Origin: Cellulomonas sp. ES6
GTDB lineage: Bacteria; Actinomycetota; Actinomycetes; Actinomycetales; Cellulomonadaceae
Assembly: GCF_030053835.1 (NCBI RefSeq)
Contig: NZ_CP125655.1
Coordinates: 1,674,001 to 1,738,000 of the forward strand
Direction of reading: 5' to 3'
DNA: 64,000 nt
The position numbers were made by a program, and so were the translations under genes. The notes under the pieces are model-generated. The model saw only the letters and a program-made list of their open reading frames with translations, did no database searches and was not told the origin of the DNA. Each line of letters opens with the position of its first letter. The first letter of the stretch is position 1. Of this stretch, positions 23,900-32,316 are shown piece after piece.

Positions 23900-24567
23900 G
23901 CCGCACCATCCGCCTGCGCGGACGCGGCGAGCGCCGCCCGGGCGCGGTCCAGCGCCGCGCCGATGCGCGCGTCGAGGTAGCCGTCCGGCAGCTCGCCGAC
24001 GGCGTCGCCGGGCTCGAGCGCCGGGTCGGCCACGAGCTCGACGCCCGTGAGGTCCGGCAGCCCGCCGAGCACGTCACCGGCCGGCACGTCGCCGGCCGCG
24101 GCCGGCGCCGCGAGCGCGGCCCGCACGGTCGCGAGGTCGCGCGGGTGCAGCCGGACGGTGTGCACCTCGCGGCGCGGGTCCTGCTCGCGCAGCCGGCGCA
24201 GCGCGGCGCGCGCCGCGGTGGGCGCGTCGGCGACCTCCTGCCCGAGCACGACGGCCGCGAGCTCGAGCGCCGCGGCGTGCAGGGCCGCCTCGGACGCGGC
24301 GAGCACGGGGGCGGTGCGCTCGGCGGCGGCGCGGGCGGCGGCCGCGAGCACGGCGAGGGCGTCGGCGTGCTCGGCGGCGCGACGGGCGTCGGCCTCGGCG
24401 CGCTCGCGCTGCACGCGGGCGGCCTCGACCTCGGCGGCGCGGGCGGCCTCGCGGGCGCCCGCGGCGTAGCCGGCCGCGTACCCCGCGGCGTAGCCCTCCG
24501 CGCGGGACGACGGCTCGGCGACGGCGGCGCCGCCGAACACCTGGGTGAACCGGTGCTCAGGAGACAT
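23896..24567 (-). CDS. fliH: FliH, flagellar export ATPase regulator
   Basis: FliH binds and regulates FliI and docks it to the C-ring. The product (223 residues) has the diagnostic GxxxG-like repeats (EGYAAGYAAGYAAGAREAAR, residues about 24-43), a long Ala/Glu/Arg coiled coil (45-110) and the C-terminal FliH domain (VHTVRLHPRDLATVRAAL, LEPGDAVGELPDGYLDARI). The start overlaps fliG by 11 bases. Confidence 0.93.
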   Translation of the reverse strand: MSPEHRFTQVFGGAAVAEPSSRAEGYAAGYAAGYAAGAREAARAAEVEAARVQRERAEADARRAAEHADALAVLAAAARAAAERTAPVLAASEAALHAAALELAAVVLGQEVADAPTAARAALRRLREQDPRREVHTVRLHPRDLATVRAALAAPAAAGDVPAGDVLGGLPDLTGVELVADPALEPGDAVGELPDGYLDARIGAALDRARAALAASAQADGAA

Positions 24568-25564
24568 ACTCGTCCTCCCCCTCGCGCCGGATCACGATCT
24601 GGCCGGACTCCTCGAGGCGGCGGATCACCTGGACGATGCCGGCGCGGGCCTCCTCGACCTGCGAGAGGCGCACCGGGCCGAGCAGCTCGATCTCCTCCTC
24701 GAGGTTCTCGCGGGCGCGCTCGGACAGGTTGCGCAGCGTCTTGTCGCGCACCTCGGGCGTCGCGCCCTTGAGCGCCACGGACAGCTCGTTGGTCTCGACC
24801 TGGCGCAGGACGAGCTGCATCGCGCGGTCCTCGAGCAGCACGATGTCGCCGAACACGAACATCCGGCTGCGCACCTCGTCGGCCAGGGCCTCGTCGCGGC
24901 TCTGCAGGCCCTCGAGGATGAGCTTCTCGGTGGTCGGGTCGGCCCGGTTGATGATCTCGACCAGCGGCTGCACGCCGCCGACGGCGGACAGCTCGTTGGG
25001 CGTCAGGACCGTCGAGGCCTTGCGCTGCATCGACTCGGCGATCACCTGCACGACGTCCGGCGAGGCCCGCTCCATGAGCGCGATGCGGTGCGCGACCTCG
25101 GACTGCTGCTCCGGGGGCAGGCCCGCCATGATCGCGGAGGCGTGCTCGGGGCGCAGGTGCGCGAGCACGAGCGCCACGGCCTGCGGGTGCTCGCCGTTCA
25201 GCAGCGACAGCACCTGCCGGGCGTCGGCGTTCTGGAGGAACTCGAACGGCTGCCCCGCCATGGAGGTCTGCAGCCGCTCGATGACGCCGGCCGCCTGGTC
25301 GCGCCCGAGGGCGCCCTCGAGGAGCTGGGTCGCCAGCCCGAGGCCGCCGTTGACGCCGGGGCCGATCATCGACGCGGAGTAGAACTCCTCGACGACCTCG
25401 TCGGCCATCGTCTGGTCGACGCGCTCCAGCCGCATGATCTCGGCCGTGAGCTCCTCGATCTCCGCGACGTCGAGCTGCGCCATCACCCGGGCGGCGCGCT
25501 CGCGGCCGAGCTGCAGCAGCAGCATGGCGGCCTTCTGCGTGCCGGTGAGCGTCGTGGCGGCCAT
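24557..25564 (-). CDS. fliG: FliG, flagellar motor switch protein
   Basis: FliG is the rotor protein that contacts MotA. The 335-residue sequence has the N-terminal FliF-binding domain (LTGTQKAAMLLLQLGRERAA), the central EHPQ motif (LLNGEHPQAVALVLAHLRPE) and the C-terminal torque helix region (MFVFGDIVLLEDRAMQLVLR, KGATPEVRDKTLRNLSERA). ATG 25564 overlaps the fliF stop by one base. Confidence 0.98.
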   Translation of the reverse strand: MAATTLTGTQKAAMLLLQLGRERAARVMAQLDVAEIEELTAEIMRLERVDQTMADEVVEEFYSASMIGPGVNGGLGLATQLLEGALGRDQAAGVIERLQTSMAGQPFEFLQNADARQVLSLLNGEHPQAVALVLAHLRPEHASAIMAGLPPEQQSEVAHRIALMERASPDVVQVIAESMQRKASTVLTPNELSAVGGVQPLVEIINRADPTTEKLILEGLQSRDEALADEVRSRMFVFGDIVLLEDRAMQLVLRQVETNELSVALKGATPEVRDKTLRNLSERARENLEEEIELLGPVRLSQVEEARAGIVQVIRRLEESGQIVIRREGEDEYVS

Positions 25565-27159
25565 CAGCGCCGTCCGGCCGGGGTCAGCCAGCCGCGCAGG
25601 AGGTCCGCGACCTCGTCGGGCTGCTCGTCCGCGAGCGCCGCGATCTCGGCGCGCTTGACCGCGAGCGACGCGGCGACGGGGTCCACCTCGGCGGGGCCCG
25701 GCAGCGCCGGCGGGATGTCCGCCGGGGCCTCGAGCTCGGCGGCCTCGGACGGCCCGTCGACGAGCGGCAGCTCGCCGATGTCGAGCGCCTCGCGCCGGCT
25801 GCGCCGGGACCGGCGAGCCAGCACGATCGCGATCACGACCACCAGCAGCAGCAGGGCGCCGGCGACGACGGCCTGCCGGAGCAGGCTCGCCCGCTGGTCG
25901 GCGGCGGCCTGCGCGTCGGCCGCGGCGAGCGCGTCGGCGGCGGCGTCCGCGCTCGTCGTGTCGAAGGCCATGGCCTGGACCGCGATCGTGTCGCCCCGCT
26001 CGGTGTCGATGCCGGCGGCGGCGGTCAGCGTCGCCGTGAGCTGGTTGAGGTCGATCCCGGCGGCGGCCGTCTGGTCCACCAGGACGGCGAGCGACTGGCG
26101 CTGGACCGTGCCGGGGGCGACGCTCGTCACCTCGGTGACCTTGTTGACGGCGTTGCTGACGTCCTCGGTGGTCTTGGAGTACTCGCCGGTGCCGTCGGAG
26201 CCGTTCGGCACCGCGATGTTGTCGGGGCCGAGCACGCCCGTGGCGTTGCCGGACCCGGCGCCGGTGTAGGTCTCCTCGGTGGTGGAGGACACCAGCGGCG
26301 GGACGTCCTCCGCGATGGAGAACTCCTCCGTCGTGCGCTGCGTCTGGTCCTGGTTCAGCTCGGCCGTGACGGTCACGGCCGACTTGCCGGCGCCGACCAC
26401 CTGGTCGAGCAGCGCCTGCACCGCTCCGGTGACGCGCTGCTCGTAGGCCGACGTCGCCTCGTCGCCGGAGCCGGCGGTGATGCCCGTGCCGACCTCGGAG
26501 AGCACCTTGCCCGTGGAGTCGACGACCGCGACGTCCGTGGCCTTCATGCCCTCGATGCCGGCGGACACCAGGTGCACGATCGCCTCGACCTGGTCGGTGG
26601 TCAGCTCGGTGCCGGTGCGGGTGCGCACGAACACCGACGCCGTCGGGTCCTGCTTCTCGGAGACGAACACGGTCTCCTGCGGGAGCGCGAGCTTGACGGA
26701 GGCCGCCTCGACGCCGGACATCGCGCCGATGGTCTTGGCGAGCTCGCCCTCCAGCGCGCGCTGGTAGGTGGTCTGCTGCTGGAACTCGCTGGACGTCATG
26801 GACATGCCGTCGAGCAGCGAGTAGCCGTCGCCCTCCGCGTTGGCCGGCAGCCCGGCGGCGGCGAGCTTGAGCCGCATCGCGTACAGCTTGTCCTGCGGGA
26901 CCATGACGGTGCTGCCGCCGTCGGTGAGCTCGTAGGACACGCCCTCCGCGGAGAGCTGGTCGACCACGGCCGAGGCGTCGGTGGCGGACAGGCCGGAGAA
27001 CAGCGGCGCGAGCGTCGGCTTGCTGGCCCACGAGTACACGGCGAACCCGCCGAGCAGGATCGCGGCGACCGCGATGACCGCGAAGGTCTTCTGGGGCAGC
27101 GAGAACTGCTTGACGGCCCCGCTCATGCGGCCGAACAGGGACTTCACCTGGGCGGGCAT
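25564..27159 (-). CDS. fliF: FliF, MS-ring protein
   Basis: FliF builds the MS-ring that scaffolds the basal body. The 531-residue product has an N-terminal membrane helix (FAVIAVAAILLGGFAVYSW, about residues 26-44), the ring-building YscJ/FliF domains (LFSGLSATDASAVVDQLSAE, AMRLKLAAAGLPANAEGDGY), the FliF_C region, a second membrane helix (VVAGALLLLVVVIAIVLARR, about 430-449) and a short FliG-binding tail ending DEVADLLRGWL. It overlaps fliE and fliG by one base each. Confidence 0.98.
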   Translation of the reverse strand: MPAQVKSLFGRMSGAVKQFSLPQKTFAVIAVAAILLGGFAVYSWASKPTLAPLFSGLSATDASAVVDQLSAEGVSYELTDGGSTVMVPQDKLYAMRLKLAAAGLPANAEGDGYSLLDGMSMTSSEFQQQTTYQRALEGELAKTIGAMSGVEAASVKLALPQETVFVSEKQDPTASVFVRTRTGTELTTDQVEAIVHLVSAGIEGMKATDVAVVDSTGKVLSEVGTGITAGSGDEATSAYEQRVTGAVQALLDQVVGAGKSAVTVTAELNQDQTQRTTEEFSIAEDVPPLVSSTTEETYTGAGSGNATGVLGPDNIAVPNGSDGTGEYSKTTEDVSNAVNKVTEVTSVAPGTVQRQSLAVLVDQTAAAGIDLNQLTATLTAAAGIDTERGDTIAVQAMAFDTTSADAAADALAAADAQAAADQRASLLRQAVVAGALLLLVVVIAIVLARRSRRSRREALDIGELPLVDGPSEAAELEAPADIPPALPGPAEVDPVAASLAVKRAEIAALADEQPDEVADLLRGWLTPAGRR

Positions 27160-27500
27160 CAGGCCTGCATCCTCATGATCTCGGTGAACGCGTCGACGGC
27201 CTTGTTGCGCACGGCGGCGGTGAGCTCGAGCGCGAGCTTCGCCTCGGACGACGCCACCGTGTAGTCGTGGACGTCGTCGAGGTCGCCGGTGACGGCCTGG
27301 ACCGCGAGCGCCTGGCTGGTGGACTGGAGCTGCTGGACCTGGTCGACCGCGCCGAGGGCGGCGGCGAACCCGCCGTCGAGCCCGGCGGCGCCGGTGGCGG
27401 ACGCCCCCGGCGTGGCGGAGGCGCCCGACAGGTCGGACAGCGCCGACAGGTAGGTGGTGGGGCTGACGCCGGAGACGCCGCCGACGGGCTGGATGCTCAC
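27159..27500 (-). CDS. fliE: FliE, hook-basal body adapter protein
   Basis: FliE connects the MS-ring to the rod. The 113-residue product ends with the conserved [20 protein letters not shown] and contains [20 protein letters not shown]. The N-terminal half is Ala/Gly/Ser rich. GTG 27500 overlaps the flgC stop as GTGA, which fixes the start. Confidence 0.95.
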   Translation of the reverse strand: MSIQPVGGVSGVSPTTYLSALSDLSGASATPGASATGAAGLDGGFAAALGAVDQVQQLQSTSQALAVQAVTGDLDDVHDYTVASSEAKLALELTAAVRNKAVDAFTEIMRMQA

Positions 27501-27901
27501 GAGGTCCGTCCGATCTGCAGCGCGGCCTCGTAGGACGCCCGCGCGCGGTCCACGACCGCCGCGTTCGCCTGGTAGCCGCGCTGCGCCATGATGAGCTGGG
27601 TCATCTGGCTGGCCATGTCGACGTCGGGGTAGCGCACGTACCCGTCCTCGTCGGCCAGCGGGTTGGTGGGCTCGTACACGACGCGGCCCTCGGCGGACCC
27701 CAGCGCGATGCCGGAGACCTGCGCACCGCCGCCGTTCTCCGTGGGGATCTCGCTCGCCACGACGTACTTGGCCTGGTACGCGGCCTCCGTGGTAGAGGTC
27801 GCGTTGTTCATGTTCGCGAGGTTGTCGCTGACCGCGTCGATCCACTTGCGGTAGACGGTCATGCCGGTGCTGGCGACCCCGATCGCCCCGAAGGTCGTCA
27901 T
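27497..27901 (-). CDS. flgC: FlgC, flagellar rod protein
   Basis: FlgC is a proximal rod subunit. The 134 residues include the rod N-terminal motif ([20 protein letters not shown]) and the characteristic C-terminus ([40 protein letters not shown]). It overlaps flgB by one base. Confidence 0.97.
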   Translation of the reverse strand: MTTFGAIGVASTGMTVYRKWIDAVSDNLANMNNATSTTEAAYQAKYVVASEIPTENGGGAQVSGIALGSAEGRVVYEPTNPLADEDGYVRYPDVDMASQMTQLIMAQRGYQANAAVVDRARASYEAALQIGRTS

Positions 27902-28248
27902 CAGGAGGTCCGCATCGCGGCGCGCACGCCGGAGAACGTGCCGTCGACGGCCTGGGTCGCGAGCTGGTAGCGCAGGTTCGTGTCGACGTTGAGCAGCGTC
28001 TCCTCGTCGAGGTTGACGTTGTTGCCGTCGGTGCGGGTGGGCTCGAGCGACCGGGCGACGGTGGCGGAGGCCGCCCCGGAACCGCCCTCGACCGCGCGGG
28101 CCAGGGCGTCCTCGAACTGGACCTTCTTGGCCTGGTAGCCGGGCGTCTGGATGTTCGCCACGTTCTCGGCGATCGCGCGCTGGCGCAGGGCCAGCCCGTC
28201 CAGCGCGCTGTTCAGCGCGACGTAGCTCACGGAGTCGAACATGCCCAT
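27901..28248 (-). CDS. flgB: FlgB, flagellar rod protein, first gene of the basal-body operon
   Basis: FlgB is a proximal rod subunit. The 115-residue sequence contains [20 protein letters not shown] followed by [17 protein letters not shown], the family hallmark, and ends [20 protein letters not shown]. The ATG at 28248 has GGTGAGGGTG about 8-17 bases upstream. A FliA-type promoter candidate is about 80 bases upstream, making this the head of the flgB-to-flgE operon. Confidence 0.97.
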   Translation of the reverse strand: MGMFDSVSYVALNSALDGLALRQRAIAENVANIQTPGYQAKKVQFEDALARAVEGGSGAASATVARSLEPTRTDGNNVNLDEETLLNVDTNLRYQLATQAVDGTFSGVRAAMRTS

Positions 28249-28327
28249 GGCAGGGTCACCCTCACCGAGGTTGGTCCTGATCGGCCTGTCCGTGGCCTGC
28301 TGCGCGAGCGATCCCTGCTCACTGCCC

Positions 28328-28355
28328 CCATCGGCGGCGACGGGACCACGCTGAG
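28328..28355 (-). promoter_or_regulatory. FliA-type promoter candidate for the flgB operon
   Basis: Minus strand: CTCA (28355-28352), 16 bases, GCCGATGG (28335-28328). Transcription would begin near 28320, about 70 bases before flgB. It matches the other sites in this locus in spacing and sequence. Confidence 0.65.
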
Positions 28356-28484
28356 GCTCCGGGGCGGACTTCTTGCCACGTCACCCGCGCGAGGGAGCCG
28401 ATACGCGCGGTCTGTCCGCTTCGCCCGCTCCCGTCCCCAGCCGCGCGGGGTGCGAGGGGGTTCCGGGGGTCGCCCGACCGGCGG

Positions 28485-28922
28485 TCAGGCCTCGGCGTCG
28501 AGGTAGACCGGGACCGCGGCGGGACGGGTGCGCATCGACTCGGCGAGGCGCAGGCTGCGGCGGTGCTCGCCGAGCTGCTCGGCGGTGCGGCGCACCAGGT
28601 CGCGCTGCCGCTCCACCAGGGCGGCGGCACGGGGGGCGAGGTCCAGCGGCAGGGGGCCGAGCCCGCGGGGCGTGCGCCACGGCTCCGTCACCGCGACGTC
28701 CAGCCCGGCGGCGACCTCGGGCGACCGGGCGGCGCGCAGCAGCGCCTCGGCCCGGTCCGCGACCGACTCCATCTCGGCCAGTGCGCGCGCCCAGGCCGCC
28801 TCCCGCTCGTCCTGCCCGCGGTGGCCGCCACCGGCGCCCGTGCCGGGGTCGGCGTACCCGTCGACCGCGGAGCCCTCGGTCAGCGCCGTCACGGCACCGA
28901 CCGCGGGCGCCTCAGCCGACAC
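28485..28922 (-). CDS. FliT-like helical protein downstream of fliS
   Basis: The 145-residue product has no strong signature. It is helical and charged (EAAWARALAEMESVADRAEA, VERQRDLVRRTAEQLGEHRR) and overlaps fliS by 11 bases in the fliD-fliS block, the position where fliT or an equivalent filament-cap chaperone normally lies. The N-terminal 45 residues are Gly/Ala-rich. I call it FliT-like by context; a purely helical protein of another kind cannot be excluded. Confidence 0.7.
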   Translation of the reverse strand: MSAEAPAVGAVTALTEGSAVDGYADPGTGAGGGHRGQDEREAAWARALAEMESVADRAEALLRAARSPEVAAGLDVAVTEPWRTPRGLGPLPLDLAPRAAALVERQRDLVRRTAEQLGEHRRSLRLAESMRTRPAAVPVYLDAEA

Positions 28923-29364
28923 CGAGCACCCCGGAGCCGGCCGGGCCGCCGGGGGCGGTGTCGAACGGGGACGCCGGCCGCGGGGCGGGCACGTCCTGCG
29001 CGACCACCGCGGCGGCCTCCCGCCACGTCTCGGCGAGCGGCGCGACGACGCCGCGGCAGGCCGCGACCCGGTCGGCGTCGCCGGAGGTGGCGGCGCCGAT
29101 CAGCTCGGACAGCAGGAACGTGTACACCGACAGCAGCCGCTCCGCGCCGTCCCACGCGTCGACGTCGAGGTTCGCCATCAGCTCCGCGACGATCTCCTGC
29201 GCGTGGCCGAGCTGGGTGGTGCCGCCGACGCGGTCGCCCGCGCGGAACCGCTCCTCGGCGCGGTCCATGTCGAGCAGCAGCCGGTCGTAGAGCATGGTGA
29301 GGAGCTTCGCGGGGCCCGCGGTGGCGACCGCGTCGGCGAGGTACCGGGTCCGGACGTCGTACAC
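28912..29364 (-). CDS. fliS: FliS, flagellin export chaperone
   Basis: FliS binds the flagellin C-terminus and prevents premature polymerisation; in Bacillus it also supports FliW-CsrA control. The 150-residue protein has the typical start (MYDVRTRYLADAVATAGPAK), LLTMLYDRLLLDMDRAEERF and the helix AERLLSVYTFLLSELIGAAT. The last 25 residues are Pro/Gly-rich. It is 28 bases downstream of fliD. Confidence 0.95.
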   Translation of the reverse strand: MYDVRTRYLADAVATAGPAKLLTMLYDRLLLDMDRAEERFRAGDRVGGTTQLGHAQEIVAELMANLDVDAWDGAERLLSVYTFLLSELIGAATSGDADRVAACRGVVAPLAETWREAAAVVAQDVPAPRPASPFDTAPGGPAGSGVLGVG

Positions 29365-29392
29365 GACGGCCCTCCGTTCGGGATCGGGCGGC

Positions 29393-30751
29393 TCAGCTCG
29401 CCGAGTTGTTCGCGTTGAGCTGCGCGAGCTGCTGGGTCAGGAAGTTCGAGGTCGACTGCATCTGCGACATGGCGACCTCCATGGCGGCGTAGGTCTTGAC
29501 CAGCGCGGCGCGGCGCGTGGCCAGCCGGTCGTCCCAGCTCGCGATCCGGTCGGTGAGGTCCTTGACCTCGTCCTCGCGGACCTTGATGGAGGTCGTCAGC
29601 GTGCCGTCCGTCGCGTCGGAGGCGTCCTTCGCGGCCGTCTCGAGCGAGGCGGCGATCTTCTGGACGACGTCCTGCACCGCCGTGGGGTCGGCGGTGTACG
29701 CCGCGGCGAACTTCTCCGCGTCGAAGCTGAACGTGCCGTCCTTGCCGAGCACGATGCCGGTGCTGGCCACGTCGGTGCCGTCGGCCGCGGTCGAACCCGC
29801 GGCGAGCAGCTGCTGCTGCAGGAGCCGGATGGTGGTGTCGCCGGACAGCAGGCCGGCGGTGATGATCGAGCTGCCGTCGGCGGCGGTGCCGGTGCCCGAG
29901 GTGGTGCGGCTGGTGATCTCGCTGAGCACCAGGTTGAGGTTGGTCACGAGGTTCTGCGCCAGCGTGCTCATCGCCTTGGCGTCCCGGGCCACCGTGAGCG
30001 TGACCGGCTCCTCGGTGGTGGCCGAGACGGTGACGTCGACGCCGGTGAGCAGCCCCTCGAACGTGTTGCTCGCGGAGGTGACCGTCGTCGCGCCGGCGGT
30101 GTCGGGCCAGAGCGTGATGGACGCGTCCGACGCCGCGCGCAGCTGCTGCGACGTGAGGGTCTGGCCCGCCGCCGGGTTCCCGACGGCGACGGTGAACCCG
30201 TTGGCGGTGCCCGTCTCGGTGCCCGTGAGCTGCAGCTTGTAGACGGGGGCGGCCGCGGTGCCCACGTTGACCGCGGTCGCGGTGACGCCGGTGCCCTCCG
30301 CGTTGAAGGCGGCGACGACGTCCCCGATGTTCGAGCTCAGGGCCGTGATGGTCGTGGTCTCGCCGCCGCGCGTCAGCGTGAACGACGGCTGCAGGTCCGT
30401 GTACTGCGCGGGCAGCGTGTAGAGCGTGGACTGCGAGGCCGCGACCGCGTCGACGGTGAACGCGAGCGACGACGGCTGCGCACCGGTCGAGGTGACGGCG
30501 GTGACGGCGGTCGACGAGGAGGTCGCCTTCGCCGCCTGCCAGGACTCCGTCTTCGCGGCGGCGCCGGCGGCCGTGCCGAGCGAGGACACCTTGGTGTTCA
30601 GCGACTGCAGCGCGGAGACCACCGACTGCAGGCCGGACTTCTTGCTCGCCAGCAGCTTCTGCTGGTTCGCCTCGACCGCCATCAGCTTGTCGATGATCGC
30701 GGTGGTGTCCAGGCCGGAGATCAGGCCGTCGATCCCGATGCTGCTCGCCAT
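29393..30751 (-). CDS. fliD: FliD, filament capping protein
   Basis: FliD is the pentameric filament cap. The 452-residue protein begins MASSIGIDGLISGLDTTAII, the FliD N-terminal motif, and ends with a long helical region (VREDEVKDLTDRIASWDDRL, TYAAMEVAMSQMQSTSNFLT) and QLAQLNANNSAS. The middle is Thr/Ala/Val-rich beta structure. ATG 30751 has GAGGGA about 10 bases upstream; a longer in-frame start upstream would run into the terminator region of fliC and is rejected. Confidence 0.96.
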   Translation of the reverse strand: MASSIGIDGLISGLDTTAIIDKLMAVEANQQKLLASKKSGLQSVVSALQSLNTKVSSLGTAAGAAAKTESWQAAKATSSSTAVTAVTSTGAQPSSLAFTVDAVAASQSTLYTLPAQYTDLQPSFTLTRGGETTTITALSSNIGDVVAAFNAEGTGVTATAVNVGTAAAPVYKLQLTGTETGTANGFTVAVGNPAAGQTLTSQQLRAASDASITLWPDTAGATTVTSASNTFEGLLTGVDVTVSATTEEPVTLTVARDAKAMSTLAQNLVTNLNLVLSEITSRTTSGTGTAADGSSIITAGLLSGDTTIRLLQQQLLAAGSTAADGTDVASTGIVLGKDGTFSFDAEKFAAAYTADPTAVQDVVQKIAASLETAAKDASDATDGTLTTSIKVREDEVKDLTDRIASWDDRLATRRAALVKTYAAMEVAMSQMQSTSNFLTQQLAQLNANNSAS

Positions 30752-30795
30752 CGTCTGCAGTCCCTCGCTGTGCTGGTCGGCGGTCGTGGTGATGC

Positions 30796-30837
30796 GGCCA
30801 GGCGGTGGGCGGACGGTCGTCCACCCACCGCCTGGCC
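30796..30837 (-). terminator. Terminator hairpin after fliC
   Basis: Arms of 19 bases (30796-30814 and 30819-30837) pair with one mismatch around the loop GGTC. It lies between the fliC stop and fliD start and would separate abundant flagellin mRNA from fliD. Confidence 0.8.
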
Positions 30838-30880
30838 GGTCGTGCGGTGCCACCCGTCACGGGGACGGGCGGCGGTCAGG

Positions 30881-32074
30881 TCACTGCAGGAGCTGGAGCA
30901 CGCTCTGCGGCAGCGACTTGGCCTGGGCGAGCATCGCGGTGCCGGCCTGCGACAGGATCGACGCCCGCGTGTACGACACCATCTCCGAGGCCATGTCCGT
31001 GTCACGGATCCGGCTGTCCGACGCGGAGAGGTTCTCCACCGCGACGTTCAGGTTGTTGATGGTGTGGTCGAAGCGGTTCTGGACCGCACCGAGCTGCGAG
31101 CGGACCTTCGACACGGACTGGATGGCCGCGTCGATGGCGTCGATCGCCGAGGTCGCACCCGCGTTGGACGCGATGTTGTTGAACGTGGCGGTGTCGGCAC
31201 CGGCGGCGCCGTCCACGTCCGCCACCAGGTCACCGGTGACGATCGCGTTACCGGCCGCGTTCTTCTCCGGGCCCTGGACCGTGACGTCGCCGTAGGCGCC
31301 GAACTTCACCGACAGGCCGGAGCCCGACAGCGCGGAGTCGACGGCGGACTGCAGCGCGTTGCGGTTGGCCTCCGCCTGGGTGGCGTTGGCGGTACCGCCA
31401 CCGGCCCAGGTGATCGACGCGGCGTCGACCGTGTAGGTCTTGCCGCCGAAGGCGAACGACAGGTCGGCGGCCGGGGCCGCACCCGCGTAGTCCACCGTGC
31501 CCGGGCCGAAGGTCCAGGTCGAGCCACCGGAGGTGACGTCGATGTTGTCGACGCCGAGGCCGGCCGCGCTCATGGACTTCGCGGTCAGGTCGACCGTGAT
31601 CGAGTCGGCGCTCGAGGTGTTGGCGCCGACCTGGAACACGCCCTCGTAGGAGCCGTTCAGCAGCGTCTTGCCGTTGAACTGCGTGGTGTCCGAGATGCGG
31701 GTGAGCTCCTTCTTGAGCTCGCCGATCTCGTCCTGGATGTTGCCCTTGGCGGTGGAGGACAGACCACCGTCGTTGGACGCCTGGACGGACAGGGTCCGCA
31801 TGCGCTGCAGGATCGAGTGCGTCTCGGTGAGCGCACCTTCAGCGGTCTGGACGACCGAGATGCCGTCCTGGGCGTTGCGCACGGCCTGGGTGGTGCCGCC
31901 GATCTGGGCGCGCAGACCCTCGGAGATCGCCAGACCAGCAGCGTCGTCCGCAGCCCGGTTGATGCGCAGGCCGCTCGAGAGCTTCTCGAGGGACTTGCTC
32001 AGGTCGTTCTGGGTGCTGGACAGGTTGCGGTACGCGTTCAGCGCCGCGATGTTGGTGTTGACGGAGAGACCCAT
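30881..32074 (-). CDS. fliC: FliC, flagellin
   Basis: Flagellin forms the filament. The 397-residue product has canonical D0/D1 ends: MGLSVNTNIAALNAYRNLSS, LEKLSSGLRINRAADDAAGL at the start, and IRDTDMASEMVSYTRASILS and MLAQAKSLPQSVLQLLQ at the end. Residues about 175-290 are the variable surface domain. A very strong AAGGAGG lies 9 bases before ATG 32074. Transcription probably starts at a FliA-type site (32131-32158), and the leader contains two GGA motifs arranged as a CsrA target. Only one flagellin gene is present in the window. Confidence 0.98.
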   Translation of the reverse strand: MGLSVNTNIAALNAYRNLSSTQNDLSKSLEKLSSGLRINRAADDAAGLAISEGLRAQIGGTTQAVRNAQDGISVVQTAEGALTETHSILQRMRTLSVQASNDGGLSSTAKGNIQDEIGELKKELTRISDTTQFNGKTLLNGSYEGVFQVGANTSSADSITVDLTAKSMSAAGLGVDNIDVTSGGSTWTFGPGTVDYAGAAPAADLSFAFGGKTYTVDAASITWAGGGTANATQAEANRNALQSAVDSALSGSGLSVKFGAYGDVTVQGPEKNAAGNAIVTGDLVADVDGAAGADTATFNNIASNAGATSAIDAIDAAIQSVSKVRSQLGAVQNRFDHTINNLNVAVENLSASDSRIRDTDMASEMVSYTRASILSQAGTAMLAQAKSLPQSVLQLLQ

Positions 32075-32085
32075 GGTTCTCTTCC

Positions 32086-32120
32086 TCCTTGATTCGGGTC
32101 GAAGTGGCCCATCCGTGGGC
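32086..32120 (-). promoter_or_regulatory. Putative CsrA-binding region in the fliC leader
   Basis: Two GGA motifs occur in the predicted leader. The upstream one (ACGGA, 32116-32112) lies in a hairpin with 5-base arms GCCCA and TGGGC (32107-32120) that puts CGGA in the loop. The second (AAGGA, 32090-32086) overlaps the Shine-Dalgarno sequence. This is the arrangement by which CsrA represses hag in Bacillus; binding here is inferred. Confidence 0.6.
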
Positions 32121-32130
32121 TCACCCCTGA

Positions 32131-32158
32131 CCTTCGACCGCCGACGGGGCGGCCTGAG
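32131..32158 (-). promoter_or_regulatory. FliA-type promoter candidate for fliC
   Basis: Minus strand: CTCA (32158-32155), 16 bases, GTCGAAGG (32138-32131), differing by one base from the GCCGAA form. The start of transcription would be near 32124, just upstream of the leader hairpin. Confidence 0.6.
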
Positions 32159-32249
32159 GGATTCGCGCCGGTTCACCCGTCCGGGTGGGCACCCGTCCGC
32201 CGCCGCCCCGCGCCCGTCCGCCGCAGCCGCGCGCGTGCGCCGGGGACGA

Positions 32250-32289
32250 CGCAGGGCGCCGGCCGCGGGTGTGCGGCCGGCGCCCTGCG
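32250..32289 (-). terminator. Terminator hairpin after the flagellar sigma gene
   Basis: Perfect 17-base arms (32250-32266 and 32273-32289) around loop GGGTGT lie 28 bases after the sigma-factor stop and upstream of the fliC promoter. Confidence 0.8.
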
Positions 32290-32316
32290 CCGTGTGAGCT
32301 GCTCCGGTGGCGTCCG

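Noticed and set aside
30752..30860. Longer N-terminus for FliD
   Set aside because: It would run through the fliC terminator hairpin, and the FliD family start is exactly at 30751.
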